From contig CAWFPP010000004.1 in NCBI GenBank assembly GCA_963817735.1, positions 1-64,000 on the forward strand: a stretch of 64,000 nucleotides of DNA, in the 5' to 3' direction. This DNA comes from Bog-473 sp963817735 (lineage in GTDB: Bacteria > Actinomycetota > Acidimicrobiia > Acidimicrobiales > RAAP-2). Every line of letters begins with the position of its first letter. Within the stretch, counting starts at the first letter, position 1. Below, piece after piece: positions 17,912 to 25,816 of the stretch. Under the pieces are notes generated by a model, which did not search any database, was not told where the DNA came from, and worked only from the letters and a program-made list of their open reading frames with translations. Both the position numbers and the translations under genes were made by a program.

Positions 17912-19198
17912 ACGCACTCGCACGACGCAGCCTGTCCCGAGCCGCGGCGCCCGGGTGGCGGGACACCCGAGGTCACGTGGTCAGAGATCGCCACCCGGGC
18001 ACCGGTCATGGTGGCCACCATGGCCTCCTACCTGGACCAACTCGAAGTCTCGGCCCGTCCGGGCACCGTGGCGGCGGCCGAGCTGACGCTGCGCTTCTTC
18101 GCCCACCGGGTGACCGAGGCCGATCCGAGCCTGCGTCTCGGTGGCGCGCATCGGACGGCCCCACATCGAGGACTTCAAGACCTGGCTCCTCAAGCGTCGG
18201 GGCAGGACCGGCAAGCCCTTGGCCACCATGACGATCCGGCACCGGCTCAGCACCGTGCGCACCTTCTTCGAGCGCATCATGGAGTGGGACTACGACGACG
18301 CCCCGGCCCGCCTGTTCATCTACATGAGCGACTTCCCGGCCCTCGACGAGCCGCTGCCCAAGTTCTTGGACGACCCGACGGCGGCCAAGTTCATGGCCGC
18401 ACTGGCCGAGGACCCCAACCTGCGCCGTCGCCTCATGGTCGAGCTGTTGGCCCGCACCGGCATGCGCGTCGGCGAGCTCGCCGGACTCGAAGACGACGCC
18501 ATGGTGCGCAAGGGAGACGGCCACCGCCTCCACATCCCCATCGGCAAGCTGCACAACGACCGCTACGTCCCGCTCCTGCCGATGCTGGTCGACCTCATCG
18601 CCGAGTACAGGGCCGTGCGCGGGCGCTCACGCTCGGGCCACCTCCTCGAGCGCGACGACGGCCGGCCCTTCGACCGGCGCACCATCCATCGCTACGTGGC
18701 CAGCGTCGCCAAGCGGGCCGGGGTCGGCCACGTCCATCCGCACCAGCTGCGCCACACCCTGGCCACCCAGTCCATCAACCGGGGCATGAGCCTCGAGGCC
18801 ATCGCCGCCTTGCTCGGGCACCGCTCCATGGACATGACGCTGACCTATGCGCGCATCTCCGACGACACCGTCGCCGACGCGTACTTCAAGGTGACCGAAG
18901 CGGTCGAGGCCCAGTACTACGGACTCTCCGGCGCCACCCCGCCTCGAGCGACCGGCTCGAGCTCCGCGCCGCCGGTCAGCGACCACCGCCGACTGCTCGC
19001 CAACGGTCACTGCACGAGGCCGGCTCTGCTCGACTGCGCCTTCGAGAGCGTCTGCGAGCGCTGTGGGTTCTTCGAGACGGGTCCGCAGTTCCTCACCATC
19101 TTGAAGCGCCAGCGCAAGCACGCCGGACGAGCGCGGTCAGAGCGACCGCAGCCAGCTCTTCGACGGCCTCATCGAAGGAGTCGCCGACGCCCAGTGAG
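17908..19198 (+). pseudogene. Tyrosine recombinase 2 of the element (several frameshifts)
   Basis: ATG at 17908 overlaps the stop of recombinase 1. Segments in successive frames: MNALARRSLSRAAA, then VTWSEIATRAPVMVATM with SYLDQLEVSARPGTVAAAEL, then from about 18141 IGRPHIEDFKTWLL and the catalytic domain. Catalytic residues are in RTGMRVGELAGLE (Arg), HQLRHTLATQ (HxxR) and LGHRSMDMTLTYARI (Tyr). A C-terminal tail has zinc-ligand-like Cys (CTRPALLDC, CERCGFF). After one more shift near 19130 it ends GLIEGVADAQ. Breaks lie near 17980, 18130 and 19130. Confidence 0.7.
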
Positions 19199-19230
19199 TG
19201 TGCTTCCATAGGAGACAGCCCAGGACCTAC

Positions 19231-19246
19231 GGATCACATGTATAAC
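19231..19246 (-). repeat. Right terminal inverted repeat
   Basis: GGATCACATGTATAAC, the exact inverse of 16792-16807. The base after it begins GCCGGACCTGGGCG, the right half of an interrupted cassette-end motif. Confidence 0.85.
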
Positions 19247-19271
19247 GCCGGACCTGGGCGCACCATGGGGG

Positions 19272-19709
19272 GTGAATCCGCCCCATCGAAATGGGCAAAG
19301 CTGTGGTGTGACACCGAGAAAGACTCCTCCCTCAGAAATCGAGGTCGCTGGTGGCGTCATCTCGATAGAACCGCCGAAGGGAGCGTCCGGGATCGGTCGC
19401 TGGTCCAAGTTGCTGTTCTCGGCCTTGTGGCGCTCCTATTTCGCTGCCGAACGCATGGACAGGGACATCGTTGTCCGTGATGAGTCCCGCCAGCGGGAGC
19501 TGTACCGAGAAGGACCGTATGACGCCATCACGGTCATTCAGCCTTTGGAGCGACTCCTGAGTGAAATCCGCTCGACCGGGCTTGATGCGTTTCTGCGGAC
19601 TCGCCAGGTAGCGGCATCACGAGTTGGCCCACTGGACGCTCCTGGCCGAGTTGGTCTCAGGGGTCAAGTGTCGCCGTACTTCTCTCGCAGAAAGAGCGAT
19701 CCCAAGTAG
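19272..19709 (+). CDS. Small protein of unknown function
   Basis: 145 residues from a GTG. No signal or membrane segment. The middle is a helical, charged segment (WSKLLFSALWRSYFAAERMD, then IVVRDESRQRELYREGPYD) and looks like real coding sequence from its codon use. The C-terminus is basic (YFSRRKSDPK). Not recognised. It lies between the two-recombinase element and motif M12, which begins 9 bp after its stop, so it behaves like one more cassette gene. Confidence 0.45.
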   Translation: MNPPHRNGQSCGVTPRKTPPSEIEVAGGVISIEPPKGASGIGRWSKLLFSALWRSYFAAERMDRDIVVRDESRQRELYREGPYDAITVIQPLERLLSEIRSTGLDAFLRTRQVAASRVGPLDAPGRVGLRGQVSPYFSRRKSDPK

Positions 19710-19718
19710 CCGTCGGGG

Positions 19719-19735
19719 GTGTCCCCGTTCGCCGG
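19719..19735 (+). repeat. Cassette-end motif M12
   Basis: GTGTCCCCGTTCGCCGG, 9 bp after the stop of 19272-19709. The following CTCGAGGCGCAG resembles the right flank of the IS110 at 22534. Confidence 0.65.
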
Positions 19736-19816
19736 CTCGAGGCGCAGTTGAGACCCGCCAAGTCGGGCTGCCGTCTCGATGGTGACCAGCCATCAGCAGC
19801 CCGACCCTCGGGTCGG

Positions 19817-19861
19817 GCGCCCCGGCCGGGAATCGAACCCGGTGCACTCCCGTAGTCAGTG
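19817..19861 (-). other. tRNA-like 3' fragment (possible old attachment site)
   Basis: On the minus strand, CCGGG-TTCGATT-CCCGG forms a perfect T-arm, followed by a CCGGGGC acceptor-like strand and GCC. No matching 5' half is present. It could be a tRNA 3' end captured by another integrating element. The source tRNA is not in this window. Confidence 0.4.
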
Positions 19862-19956
19862 AGAGACAGCCATCCAGACCCAGGGCGCCATGAGGGAATG
19901 GTCCGGCTGGGCCTGGCATTGACTTGGTAATCTTGAGGTTGTCAGTGAGAGGCAGT

Positions 19957-19986
19957 CGCTGAAGGGGCCTTCGGGCCCCTTCAGCG
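19957..19986. terminator. Strong TTCG hairpin, terminator-like
   Basis: Perfect 13-bp stem CGCTGAAGGGGCC/GGCCCCTTCAGCG closed by TTCG. No T-run follows on either strand, so the terminator role is inferred. Direct repeats CAGTGAGAG-CAG lie nearby at 19857 and 19942. Confidence 0.5.
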
Positions 19987-20086
19987 CGCTCGGAGCCAGT
20001 GACCTCAGATCGAAGGGGGGTATCTCCATACGCCGGGTGGGTGGGCATGGGGCGGGAACACGCCGCCTGTATGCCAAAGTTCGACT

Positions 20087-20713
20087 GTGGCGGAACACAC
20101 CAGCGCTCCGGCCGGTCTGGCGGTCATCGCCATCGCCAGGCGAAACCTAATCACGGGGCTTGTCAGTCCGTTTTCGATCTTCATTGATGACGAGTTCGTT
20201 GGGAGACTCAGACCATTTGCGACAGGGCAATACGCGGTGACGCCAGGTCGTCATGGAGTCAATGTCCGGATTGGCAGGAGAACGATGCCAACAAAACCCC
20301 AAGTTGAAGTCGAAATGAGAGCGGGTGACGTTCGTACGTTCCACACCAGGGGGAGGCGCATGCTGTTCACCTGGGGCCTCTTGATCTACTCGCCTAAGTT
20401 TGAGCCGGGACCAGAAATAAAGCTCGAACAGTGGCCGCCGTCGCTCGGATTCGAGGAGCCTTCGGAAGGCGCCGTCCCAGAGGTTCGGGCCCGGGTGCTG
20501 AATCCATCTGCCATTCGGAAGACAACGTTCCGACGAGTTCTAAAGGGCTACAAGGCTGAAGAGGTAGATACTCTGCTTCGGGACATCGCCAGTCGGATTG
20601 AGCTGGGAGAGAAACCGACCTCCCTGTCGAAGGTGACCTTTTCGCTAACTCGAAATGGCTATGACGTTCAGGAGGTTGACGCCTTCTTGGATTCTCTTGG
20701 CGGTCAGAGCTGA
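20087..20713 (+). CDS. PEGA-like plus tandem DivIVA-like segments, unknown role
   Basis: 208 residues. The N-terminal beta-rich region (FSIFIDDEFVGRLRPFATGQ, YAVTPGRHGVNVRIGR) resembles a PEGA domain. The C-terminus carries two copies of the DivIVA N-terminal signature: FRRVLKGYKAEEVDTLLRDI and FSLTRNGYDVQEVDAFLDSL. In DivIVA this motif binds curved or polar membranes; two copies without a long coiled coil are unusual. No signal peptide. The PEGA-like part is also seen in 35472-36122. Role possibly at the membrane or pole; inference only. Followed 12 bp later by motif M13. Confidence 0.6.
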   Translation: MAEHTSAPAGLAVIAIARRNLITGLVSPFSIFIDDEFVGRLRPFATGQYAVTPGRHGVNVRIGRRTMPTKPQVEVEMRAGDVRTFHTRGRRMLFTWGLLIYSPKFEPGPEIKLEQWPPSLGFEEPSEGAVPEVRARVLNPSAIRKTTFRRVLKGYKAEEVDTLLRDIASRIELGEKPTSLSKVTFSLTRNGYDVQEVDAFLDSLGGQS

Positions 20714-20725
20714 GTTCCCATCAGA

Positions 20726-20748
20726 CTGCCCCCGAACGATGCTGCCGG
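20726..20748 (+). repeat. Cassette-end motif M13
   Basis: CTGCCCCCGAACGATG followed by CTGCCGG, 12 bp after the stop of 20087-20713. It runs directly into the transposon-end-like repeat at 20748. Confidence 0.55.
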
Positions 20749-20763
20749 TTATACAGGTGATCC
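20748..20763 (+). repeat. Solo transposon-end repeat
   Basis: GTTATACAGGTGATCC, 15 of 16 bases identical to the terminal repeat at 16792. No inverse partner was found downstream. It overlaps the end of the minus-strand zinc-ribbon frame. Confidence 0.7.
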
Positions 20764-20965
20764 GCCGCCGTGGACGTCCTTCTTGTTGAGCGCCTTCCTC
20801 TCGTTTTCGATTTCGGCCATGACCCTGAAGTACTCAGCATGGACCGCCAGGCACTTCGGACATAGGTAGACGTCTCCGTCGTCGCTGAAGGTCCCTCCGG
20901 CTCGCGGTTCTTGCGCAATTCGAGCATTCGGGCACCGGCTGGTCCCACGAGCTCCACTCTCTCAT
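20749..20965 (-). pseudogene. Small zinc-ribbon-like protein, one frameshift
   Basis: From the ATG at 20965: MREWSSWDQPVPECSNCART, with a first CxxC. After a one-base shift near 20910 it reads FSDDGDVYLCPKCLAVHAEY, with a second CxxC, then a helix (FRVMAEIENERKALNKKD). It ends in a TAA inside the transposon-end repeat. Divergent from the recombinase at 21033, so probably part of the same mobile unit. Confidence 0.45.
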
Positions 20966-21032
20966 TGTGCCCGAAGAGCGATGGAGTCACGATCGGGTGT
21001 TCGCTGTCTTCTTCGCGACAAGGAGGAAGACG

Positions 21033-21941
21033 ATGACCACAGCGAATCCAAACACCGCAGTGCTGGTGAGCGCCACGGCGAGCCCTTTCGAGGAGGCCCA
21101 CATGGCCGCAGCAGCCTTCCTGGCCCGCTACAGCGGGCGGACCCTCGAGACCTACCGCTTCGACCTGCGCAGCTACTTCGAGTGGTGCGACAGCGTCGGG
21201 CTTGTAGTGCTCGAGGCCAAGCGGCCCCACATCGAGTTGTGGCGGGCGGCCAGCGAAGAGCGAGGTTTGGCCCCCTCGACCATCGATCGGCGGCTCTCGA
21301 CCATCTGCGGCTTCTATCGCTTCGCCCACATCGACGGGCGGATCAGTGCCAATCCGGCCCAATACGTCCGCCGCCCCAAGGTCCACCCGAGCGAGGGCCG
21401 TGGCCTCGACCGCGCTGAGCTCGGCACCTTCTTGTTCACGGCCGAGCGCTACGACCGTGATCATGCTGCCCTGGCGGTACTCCTCGGCCTGAACGGACTG
21501 AGGGTCAGCGAGGCCTGTGCCACCGACGCGCAGGATCTGGGCTTTGACCGGGGCCATCGGACGCTGCGAATCATCGGCAAGGGCAACAAGCCGGCCGTGA
21601 TCCCTCTCGTCCCACGGGTGGCCCGCACCATCGACCTCGTGCTCGGTGAGCGGTGCGAGGGCCCGATCCTGCATCGGCGCGACGGCGAACGGCTGGACCG
21701 ACGCACCGCACATCGCTGGGTTCGCTCCATCGGCAAGAAGGCCGGGCTGGGGATCGTCCACCCCCACATGCTGCGGGCAGCGTTCATCATGGCCGCACTC
21801 GACGCCGGGGTGCCGTTGCGTGACGTCCAGCTCGCCGCCCGCCATGCCGATCCGAGGACGACCACCATCTATGACCGCCGGCGGGAGAACTTCGACCGCC
21901 ACGCTGCCTACGTCGTCGTCGCCTTCGTGGCAGGCGGATAG
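21033..21941 (+). CDS. Tyrosine recombinase, XerC/D-like
   Basis: 302 residues from the ATG at 21033, behind AAGGAGG; the frame extends upstream to 20967. Core-binding domain SGRTLETYRFDLRSYFEWC. The catalytic domain shows GLNGLRVSEACATDAQDL (Arg), IIGKGNKPAVIPLVP (Lys hairpin), HMLRAAFI (HxxR), ARHADPRTTTIYDRR (His and Tyr). All expected catalytic residues are present. It adjoins the solo repeat at 20748 and a zinc-ribbon gene. It lacks the extra insertion typical of integron integrases as far as I can see. Probable transposon or cassette-type recombinase; its substrate is unknown. Confidence 0.85.
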   Translation: MTTANPNTAVLVSATASPFEEAHMAAAAFLARYSGRTLETYRFDLRSYFEWCDSVGLVVLEAKRPHIELWRAASEERGLAPSTIDRRLSTICGFYRFAHIDGRISANPAQYVRRPKVHPSEGRGLDRAELGTFLFTAERYDRDHAALAVLLGLNGLRVSEACATDAQDLGFDRGHRTLRIIGKGNKPAVIPLVPRVARTIDLVLGERCEGPILHRRDGERLDRRTAHRWVRSIGKKAGLGIVHPHMLRAAFIMAALDAGVPLRDVQLAARHADPRTTTIYDRRRENFDRHAAYVVVAFVAGG

Positions 21942-21979
21942 GACCCGCAGAAGGCGTCTAACGTGCCTGCGGTTGGCAC

Positions 21980-21993
21980 GGACCGACTGGGCG
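21980..21993 (-). repeat. Cassette-end motif M14
   Basis: Minus strand CGCCCAGTCGGTCC, 8 bp after the 3' end of 22001-22486 and in that gene's orientation. Closest to M2 (CCCAGTTCGGACC). Confidence 0.5.
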
Positions 21994-22000
21994 TTTTCCT

Positions 22001-22486
22001 CTAGACCTTCAAGTCCTGGCGGGCGGCCAGCGCCCTTGCGACCTCTTCGACTGGCCGGTCTGTTCGTTCTGCCGCCACCCGGACGTAGATCACGAGGGAA
22101 TAGAACGCGTACGCCCAGAAACCCTCCATCCCCCAATAATCCGCCTCACTGTCGAGGTCGGGGAATACGCCGGCGCGCAGGGTGGCGGCGGCCGTCAGGG
22201 CGAAATGGCTCTTGTGGTGCTGCCTCTTTCCACTGAATCGACACTCAGGGAGATAACGCTCCCTGATCCCCGCGTAGTCGATCGGGTCGTTTACAGAGGC
22301 CCCAGACTCCTCGATGGCGTCGGCCGCAAGTCTGAGAAGATCCTCACCCGCGAAGGGATCATCGCGGTACAGCTCGGCGAGCTTGTTGACTATCGCCTCC
22401 GGGTCGTCCCCCGACGCCAGGCCACTCAGGGCAACCCGCAGTGCCTCGGTTCGGTTCTTCTCCGTGGCGTCCTTCGCTGGAGCCAT
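22001..22486 (-). CDS. Cytoplasmic protein of unknown function
   Basis: 161 residues from the ATG at 22486. Mostly helical: TEALRVALSGLASGDDPEAI, VNKLAELYRDDPFAGEDLLR, then FALTAAATLRAGVFPDLDSE and a hydrophobic helix (FWAYAFYSLVIYVRVAAE). It has a single Cys and no export signal. Not recognised. Motif M14 follows its stop, and on the other side IS110 copy 3 lies in another copy of the motif 48 bp upstream of its start. Confidence 0.6.
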   Translation of the reverse strand: MAPAKDATEKNRTEALRVALSGLASGDDPEAIVNKLAELYRDDPFAGEDLLRLAADAIEESGASVNDPIDYAGIRERYLPECRFSGKRQHHKSHFALTAAATLRAGVFPDLDSEADYWGMEGFWAYAFYSLVIYVRVAAERTDRPVEEVARALAARQDLKV

Positions 22487-22533
22487 GGTGCAAGCGTAGA
22501 TCTGGGTGCCCTCGCTGCGCCCGAGGCCGGCGA

Positions 22534-24048
22534 GCTCCTATCACTTGTCAACCCCTCTTTCGGGGCTCGGGAGTGAAAACAGCGGACACGACATTGATCA
22601 GTCACTCGAGGCGAGGACAAGCTCCTATTAGGTCACGCGTTTTCGAGATCGTGTGGCCCGAGCTGAGGGTCGGCGAGTCGCTGGCAAGTCAGCTCCGAAG
22701 AGCGACAGTACTGGGGAAAGCCAGACCCACAGCCCGAGGATTTCCGCGAGGTAAGTAGCGATAGACCTCGCGGGCGACGTAGCGCTTCAAGATGCGGATG
22801 ACCTCTTGCTTGGTCTTGCCCTCCTTGACCCGGCGCTCGAAGTAGAGCCGGGTCTCGGGGTCATGCGCGATGCGGACCATGACGATGCGCCACAGCGCGC
22901 TGTTGGCCTGGCGATCACCGCCGTCGTGGGCCTTGACCCTGCCGCTGGTCTTGCCCGAGCCGTCTGGGACGGGAGCCACGCCGCACAGGTGGGCCCACGC
23001 TGCTTCTGAGTGGAGCCGCTCTGGATTGTCACCGGCCGCCATCACGGGTGCGGCCGCGGTGTCGGGTCCGACGCCGAAGAGCTCGAGCAGATCCGGCACG
23101 GTGGCGACCAGGAGCGCTTCGATCCGTTCGTCGAGTTCGGCCAGCTCGACGGTCGAGGGCTTCGATGCGATGCGCCAACGACGACAGCGACGCCTTGGTG
23201 GCAGCGGTCACCGGATCGGGAGATCGTGTCGGCCGGAGCTTGGCTCCTTCGGCCACCAGTGCCGGCACCGAGAGGCCTTTCAACCGGCAACGGAGCTGTT
23301 CGGGTGCGCTGTAGCCGAGGTGACGCATCTGGATGAGGGCCTTGACCCGGGCCTGGCGGGCCGAGCGCTTGGCCACGACGAGGACCCGGATGGCCTCGAC
23401 GGCGCCGTCCCTCGACTTCGGGCTGCCGGTCGCTCGACCACTGAGGGCGGCCCGGGCTGCTTCGACGGCATCGAGCGGGTCGGACTTGCCGCTGCTCCGG
23501 CGCTTCTGGCGGTTCGGTCGGTCGACCTCGATGACCTCGACGCCCACCCGCCGCAGGTGGCGGGCCAGGCCGGCCCCATAGGAACCGGTGCCTTCGACGC
23601 CGATCTTGGTCACGTCCCCGAAGGTCTCGAGCCAGGCCAGCAGCGCCTTGTAGCCGGCGGGATCGGTGGAGAAACTCTCGGTGCCGAGCAGCCCACCGAG
23701 CGGGTCGAGGGCGGCGGCAACATGGACGTCGCGGTGGGTGTCGACACCACCGGTGATCCCACGCACAGCTTCTACGATGGTCATGGTCATCCCTTCTCTT
23801 TAGGTGTTGAGGGATGGCACGGCCGTTCCGGATCGGAGCGACGGGGGTCTGGGTTGTTCGCGCAACCCGGACCAATCACCCCAACTCGGAGACGGGACGT
23901 GCCGTCTTTCAATGTGCGGCTGGAAGGTCTCGGTCGACGACGTTTTGCAACGTCACGGGACTCCAAGTCAGACCGAACCCACCAGCACTCCCGAAGCTAT
24001 TCAGGACCAGCAGTCAAGCGGTGGACCCTCAGAGAAGTATCAATGTAC
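22534..24048 (-). mobile_element. Diverged IS110-family element (copy 3)
   Basis: About 1,515 bp, minus orientation. Its left end reads ATGCCCCCGTAC and its right end TAGGAGC, homologous to copies 1 and 2. The right flank TCGCCGGCCTCGGGCGCAG is the second half of a cassette-end motif (compare 19726-19744). Joining its flanks rebuilds an uninterrupted motif. Confidence 0.8.
22689..23790 (-). pseudogene. IS110-family transposase, one frameshift
   Basis: Starts MTMTIVEAVRGITGGVDTHR. DEDD motifs are present (GVDTHRDVHVAA, GVEGTGSYG, SDPLDAVEAARAAL). Near 23150-23165 the frame shifts. The C-terminal half in the next frame shows PDLLELFGVGPDTAAAPV, GVAPVPDGSGK (Ser) and GGDRQANSALW, ending YLPRGNPRAVG and a short tail. 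It shares much of its sequence with copies 1 and 2 but is clearly diverged. Inactive as given. Confidence 0.85.
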
Positions 24049-24353
24049 GGGGGCATTTAGCGTTGGTTCCGGGCATCCACCGATTTGGCGGAAGCCCTTC
24101 GTAGGGTGCGTCGGGTCGGTTCTTCTGGCTTGACTTTACGGGGGCCGGAGCGAGCGCCAGCTCGACTCCACAACAGTGATCGTCGACCAGACGGGCCTCC
24201 CCGACGCACGTGCATCCCTTTTCTGGAACTCGGCGGCCGATTATCGATTCGGACCCCTGCTTCTGAATGTCTGGATGGTCACACCCCTGCGGAACGTGCA
24301 CCGGTCGACGACGGAGAGCCGACTGATCAACCTTCCAGCGAAAGGACCACGCC
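23791..24353. other. Non-coding ends of two adjacent IS110 elements
   Basis: 23791-24048 is the left end of IS110 copy 3; it keeps GAGGGTCCACC and TTCGGGAG in common with copies 1 and 2. From 24049 to 24353 I see no gene. Part of this is likely the left end of the IS110 whose gene starts at 24354, but I could not place its boundary. Confidence 0.5.
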
Positions 24354-25760
24354 ATGAACGAAGTGAGGTTGGGCATCGACGTCGCCTGTCGGGCCGACCA
24401 CTGGGCCAGCCTGGCCGACGAGCGAGGTGAATTCATCTGGTCGTCGTGGAAGTTCCGCACGACGACCACCGACCTCGAGCGCCTCTGGGCCAAGATCCCC
24501 GACGGCGCGTCGGTGACCGTCATCCTCGAGCCCACCCGCAACGCCTGGGTGCCGCTGTCGGCCTGGCTCCAAGCACGCGGTGCCACGGTCATATTGGTGC
24601 CACCCGAGCAGTCGGCTGACCTGCGGGACTACTACAACAAGCACACCAAGACCGACCGGCTCGATTCACGGGTGCTGGCGCGTCTGCCGTTGCTGCACCC
24701 CGAGGGTCTCCGCGGCATCGACAACCTCGGGCCGGCGCAGTCCCTGCGCCGGGCAGTCCGTCACCGCTTCAGCCTGGTCAAGCGCCGCAGCGCGGCGAGT
24801 CTGCGTCTCGAGGCACTCGTCGAGCTGTTGGGACCGGGCTGGGCCGACTCCCTCGGATCGGCCACAGCCTCGAAGACCGCCCTGGTCATATTGGAGAAGT
24901 ACGCTGATCCACGGGCGCTCAAGCGTCTCGGGCGCGCCCGACTCACCGCATTGTTGATCCGCTCGAGTTCGGGCCTGTGGCGCGAAGACAAGGCCGACGA
25001 GCTGTTGGCCATGGCGAACGAATCCGTTGCCCTGTGGTCTGCCGGGGGCATCGACTTCACCGAGTTGGCCCACGACATCGCCTCAGAGGTCCGGGTGTTC
25101 CGCAGCCTCGATGACGAGATCACCGCCGCCGACAAACGGATCGCGGTCCTCTATGACGAGGCTGACCCCAAAGGCATCGTCGTTTCGGCTCCGGGGATCG
25201 GGCCCGTCCTCTCGGCGGCCATCTTGGCCAACGCAGGCGACTTCAACCGCTTCGCCAACCTCGCCGGCGTGCGCTCCTTCACCGGCTTCGTGCCCAAGAT
25301 CGACCAATCCGGACTGGTGGCTGGACACAAGGGCATCACCAAGGCCGGTGACGCCGGCCTGCGTCAGGCCCTCTACCTGGCGGCTGATCACGCTCGGCGC
25401 ATCGACCCGACACTGGCCCAGCGCTATTACCGACTGGTCATGGTCGAGGGCAAGCACCACAACTCAGCACTGTGCTCGGTCGCGGCGGTCCTCATCACCC
25501 GGATCGCCGCCTGTTGGCGCAAGGGCGAGCTCTACAGACTGCGCGACGAAGACGGCGAGGCGATCACCGAGACCGAAGGCAAGGCTGCCTGCAGCGACCG
25601 CTTCAAGATCGACCCCAAGGTCCGGGCCGCTCGTCGGCGGAACACCCCGGCAAAACTCCTCAAGAACAGGGTGGCGGGTCGAGGCAGAAAGGAGTCGGCC
25701 CAAAAGGTCGCTCCGGCCACCGACCCGCCGGAACAAGAAGCTACCGAAAATGTGGCTTGA
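24354..25760 (+). CDS. IS110-family transposase, different subgroup
   Basis: 468 residues, intact, longer than the other IS110 transposases here. Motifs: LGIDVACRADHW (Asp), VILEPTRNAW (Glu), TDRLDSRVLARL (Asp pair). C-terminal domain: VSAPGIGPVLSAAILANAG, the helix-hairpin-helix-like Tnp20 signature, then FTGFVPKIDQSGLVAGHKG with the Ser region and LRQALYLAADHAR. A basic C-terminal tail (RRNTPAKLLKNRVAGRGR) is extra. The element probably ends near 25780 at GGGGCTTGACTGCCGTTAGG, similar to the right ends of copies 1-3. RNA-guided recombination is inferred from the family. Confidence 0.88.
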   Translation: MNEVRLGIDVACRADHWASLADERGEFIWSSWKFRTTTTDLERLWAKIPDGASVTVILEPTRNAWVPLSAWLQARGATVILVPPEQSADLRDYYNKHTKTDRLDSRVLARLPLLHPEGLRGIDNLGPAQSLRRAVRHRFSLVKRRSAASLRLEALVELLGPGWADSLGSATASKTALVILEKYADPRALKRLGRARLTALLIRSSSGLWREDKADELLAMANESVALWSAGGIDFTELAHDIASEVRVFRSLDDEITAADKRIAVLYDEADPKGIVVSAPGIGPVLSAAILANAGDFNRFANLAGVRSFTGFVPKIDQSGLVAGHKGITKAGDAGLRQALYLAADHARRIDPTLAQRYYRLVMVEGKHHNSALCSVAAVLITRIAACWRKGELYRLRDEDGEAITETEGKAACSDRFKIDPKVRAARRRNTPAKLLKNRVAGRGRKESAQKVAPATDPPEQEATENVA

Positions 25761-25816
25761 GGGGCTTGACTGCCGTTAGGAACTCACTCTCCGAACGCAA
25801 GCATCACGGGCGCACG

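Larger units (their letters stand above)
16792..19246 (+). mobile_element. Two-recombinase transposon with 16-bp terminal inverted repeats
   Basis: 2,455 bp bounded by perfect inverted copies of GTTATACATGTGATCC (16792-16807, 19231-19246); similarity continues inward with TCCTGGG at both ends. It holds two overlapping tyrosine recombinase genes. This layout recalls recombinase-in-trio (RIT) elements but has two recombinases. The right flank (GCCGGACCTGGGCG) matches the second half of a cassette-end motif, so it appears inserted in one. Confidence 0.75.

Noticed and set aside
20721..22136. 471-codon minus-strand frame
   Set aside because: Antisense to the recombinase at 21033-21941; only the last part corresponds to the small zinc-ribbon frame, and in a different phase.
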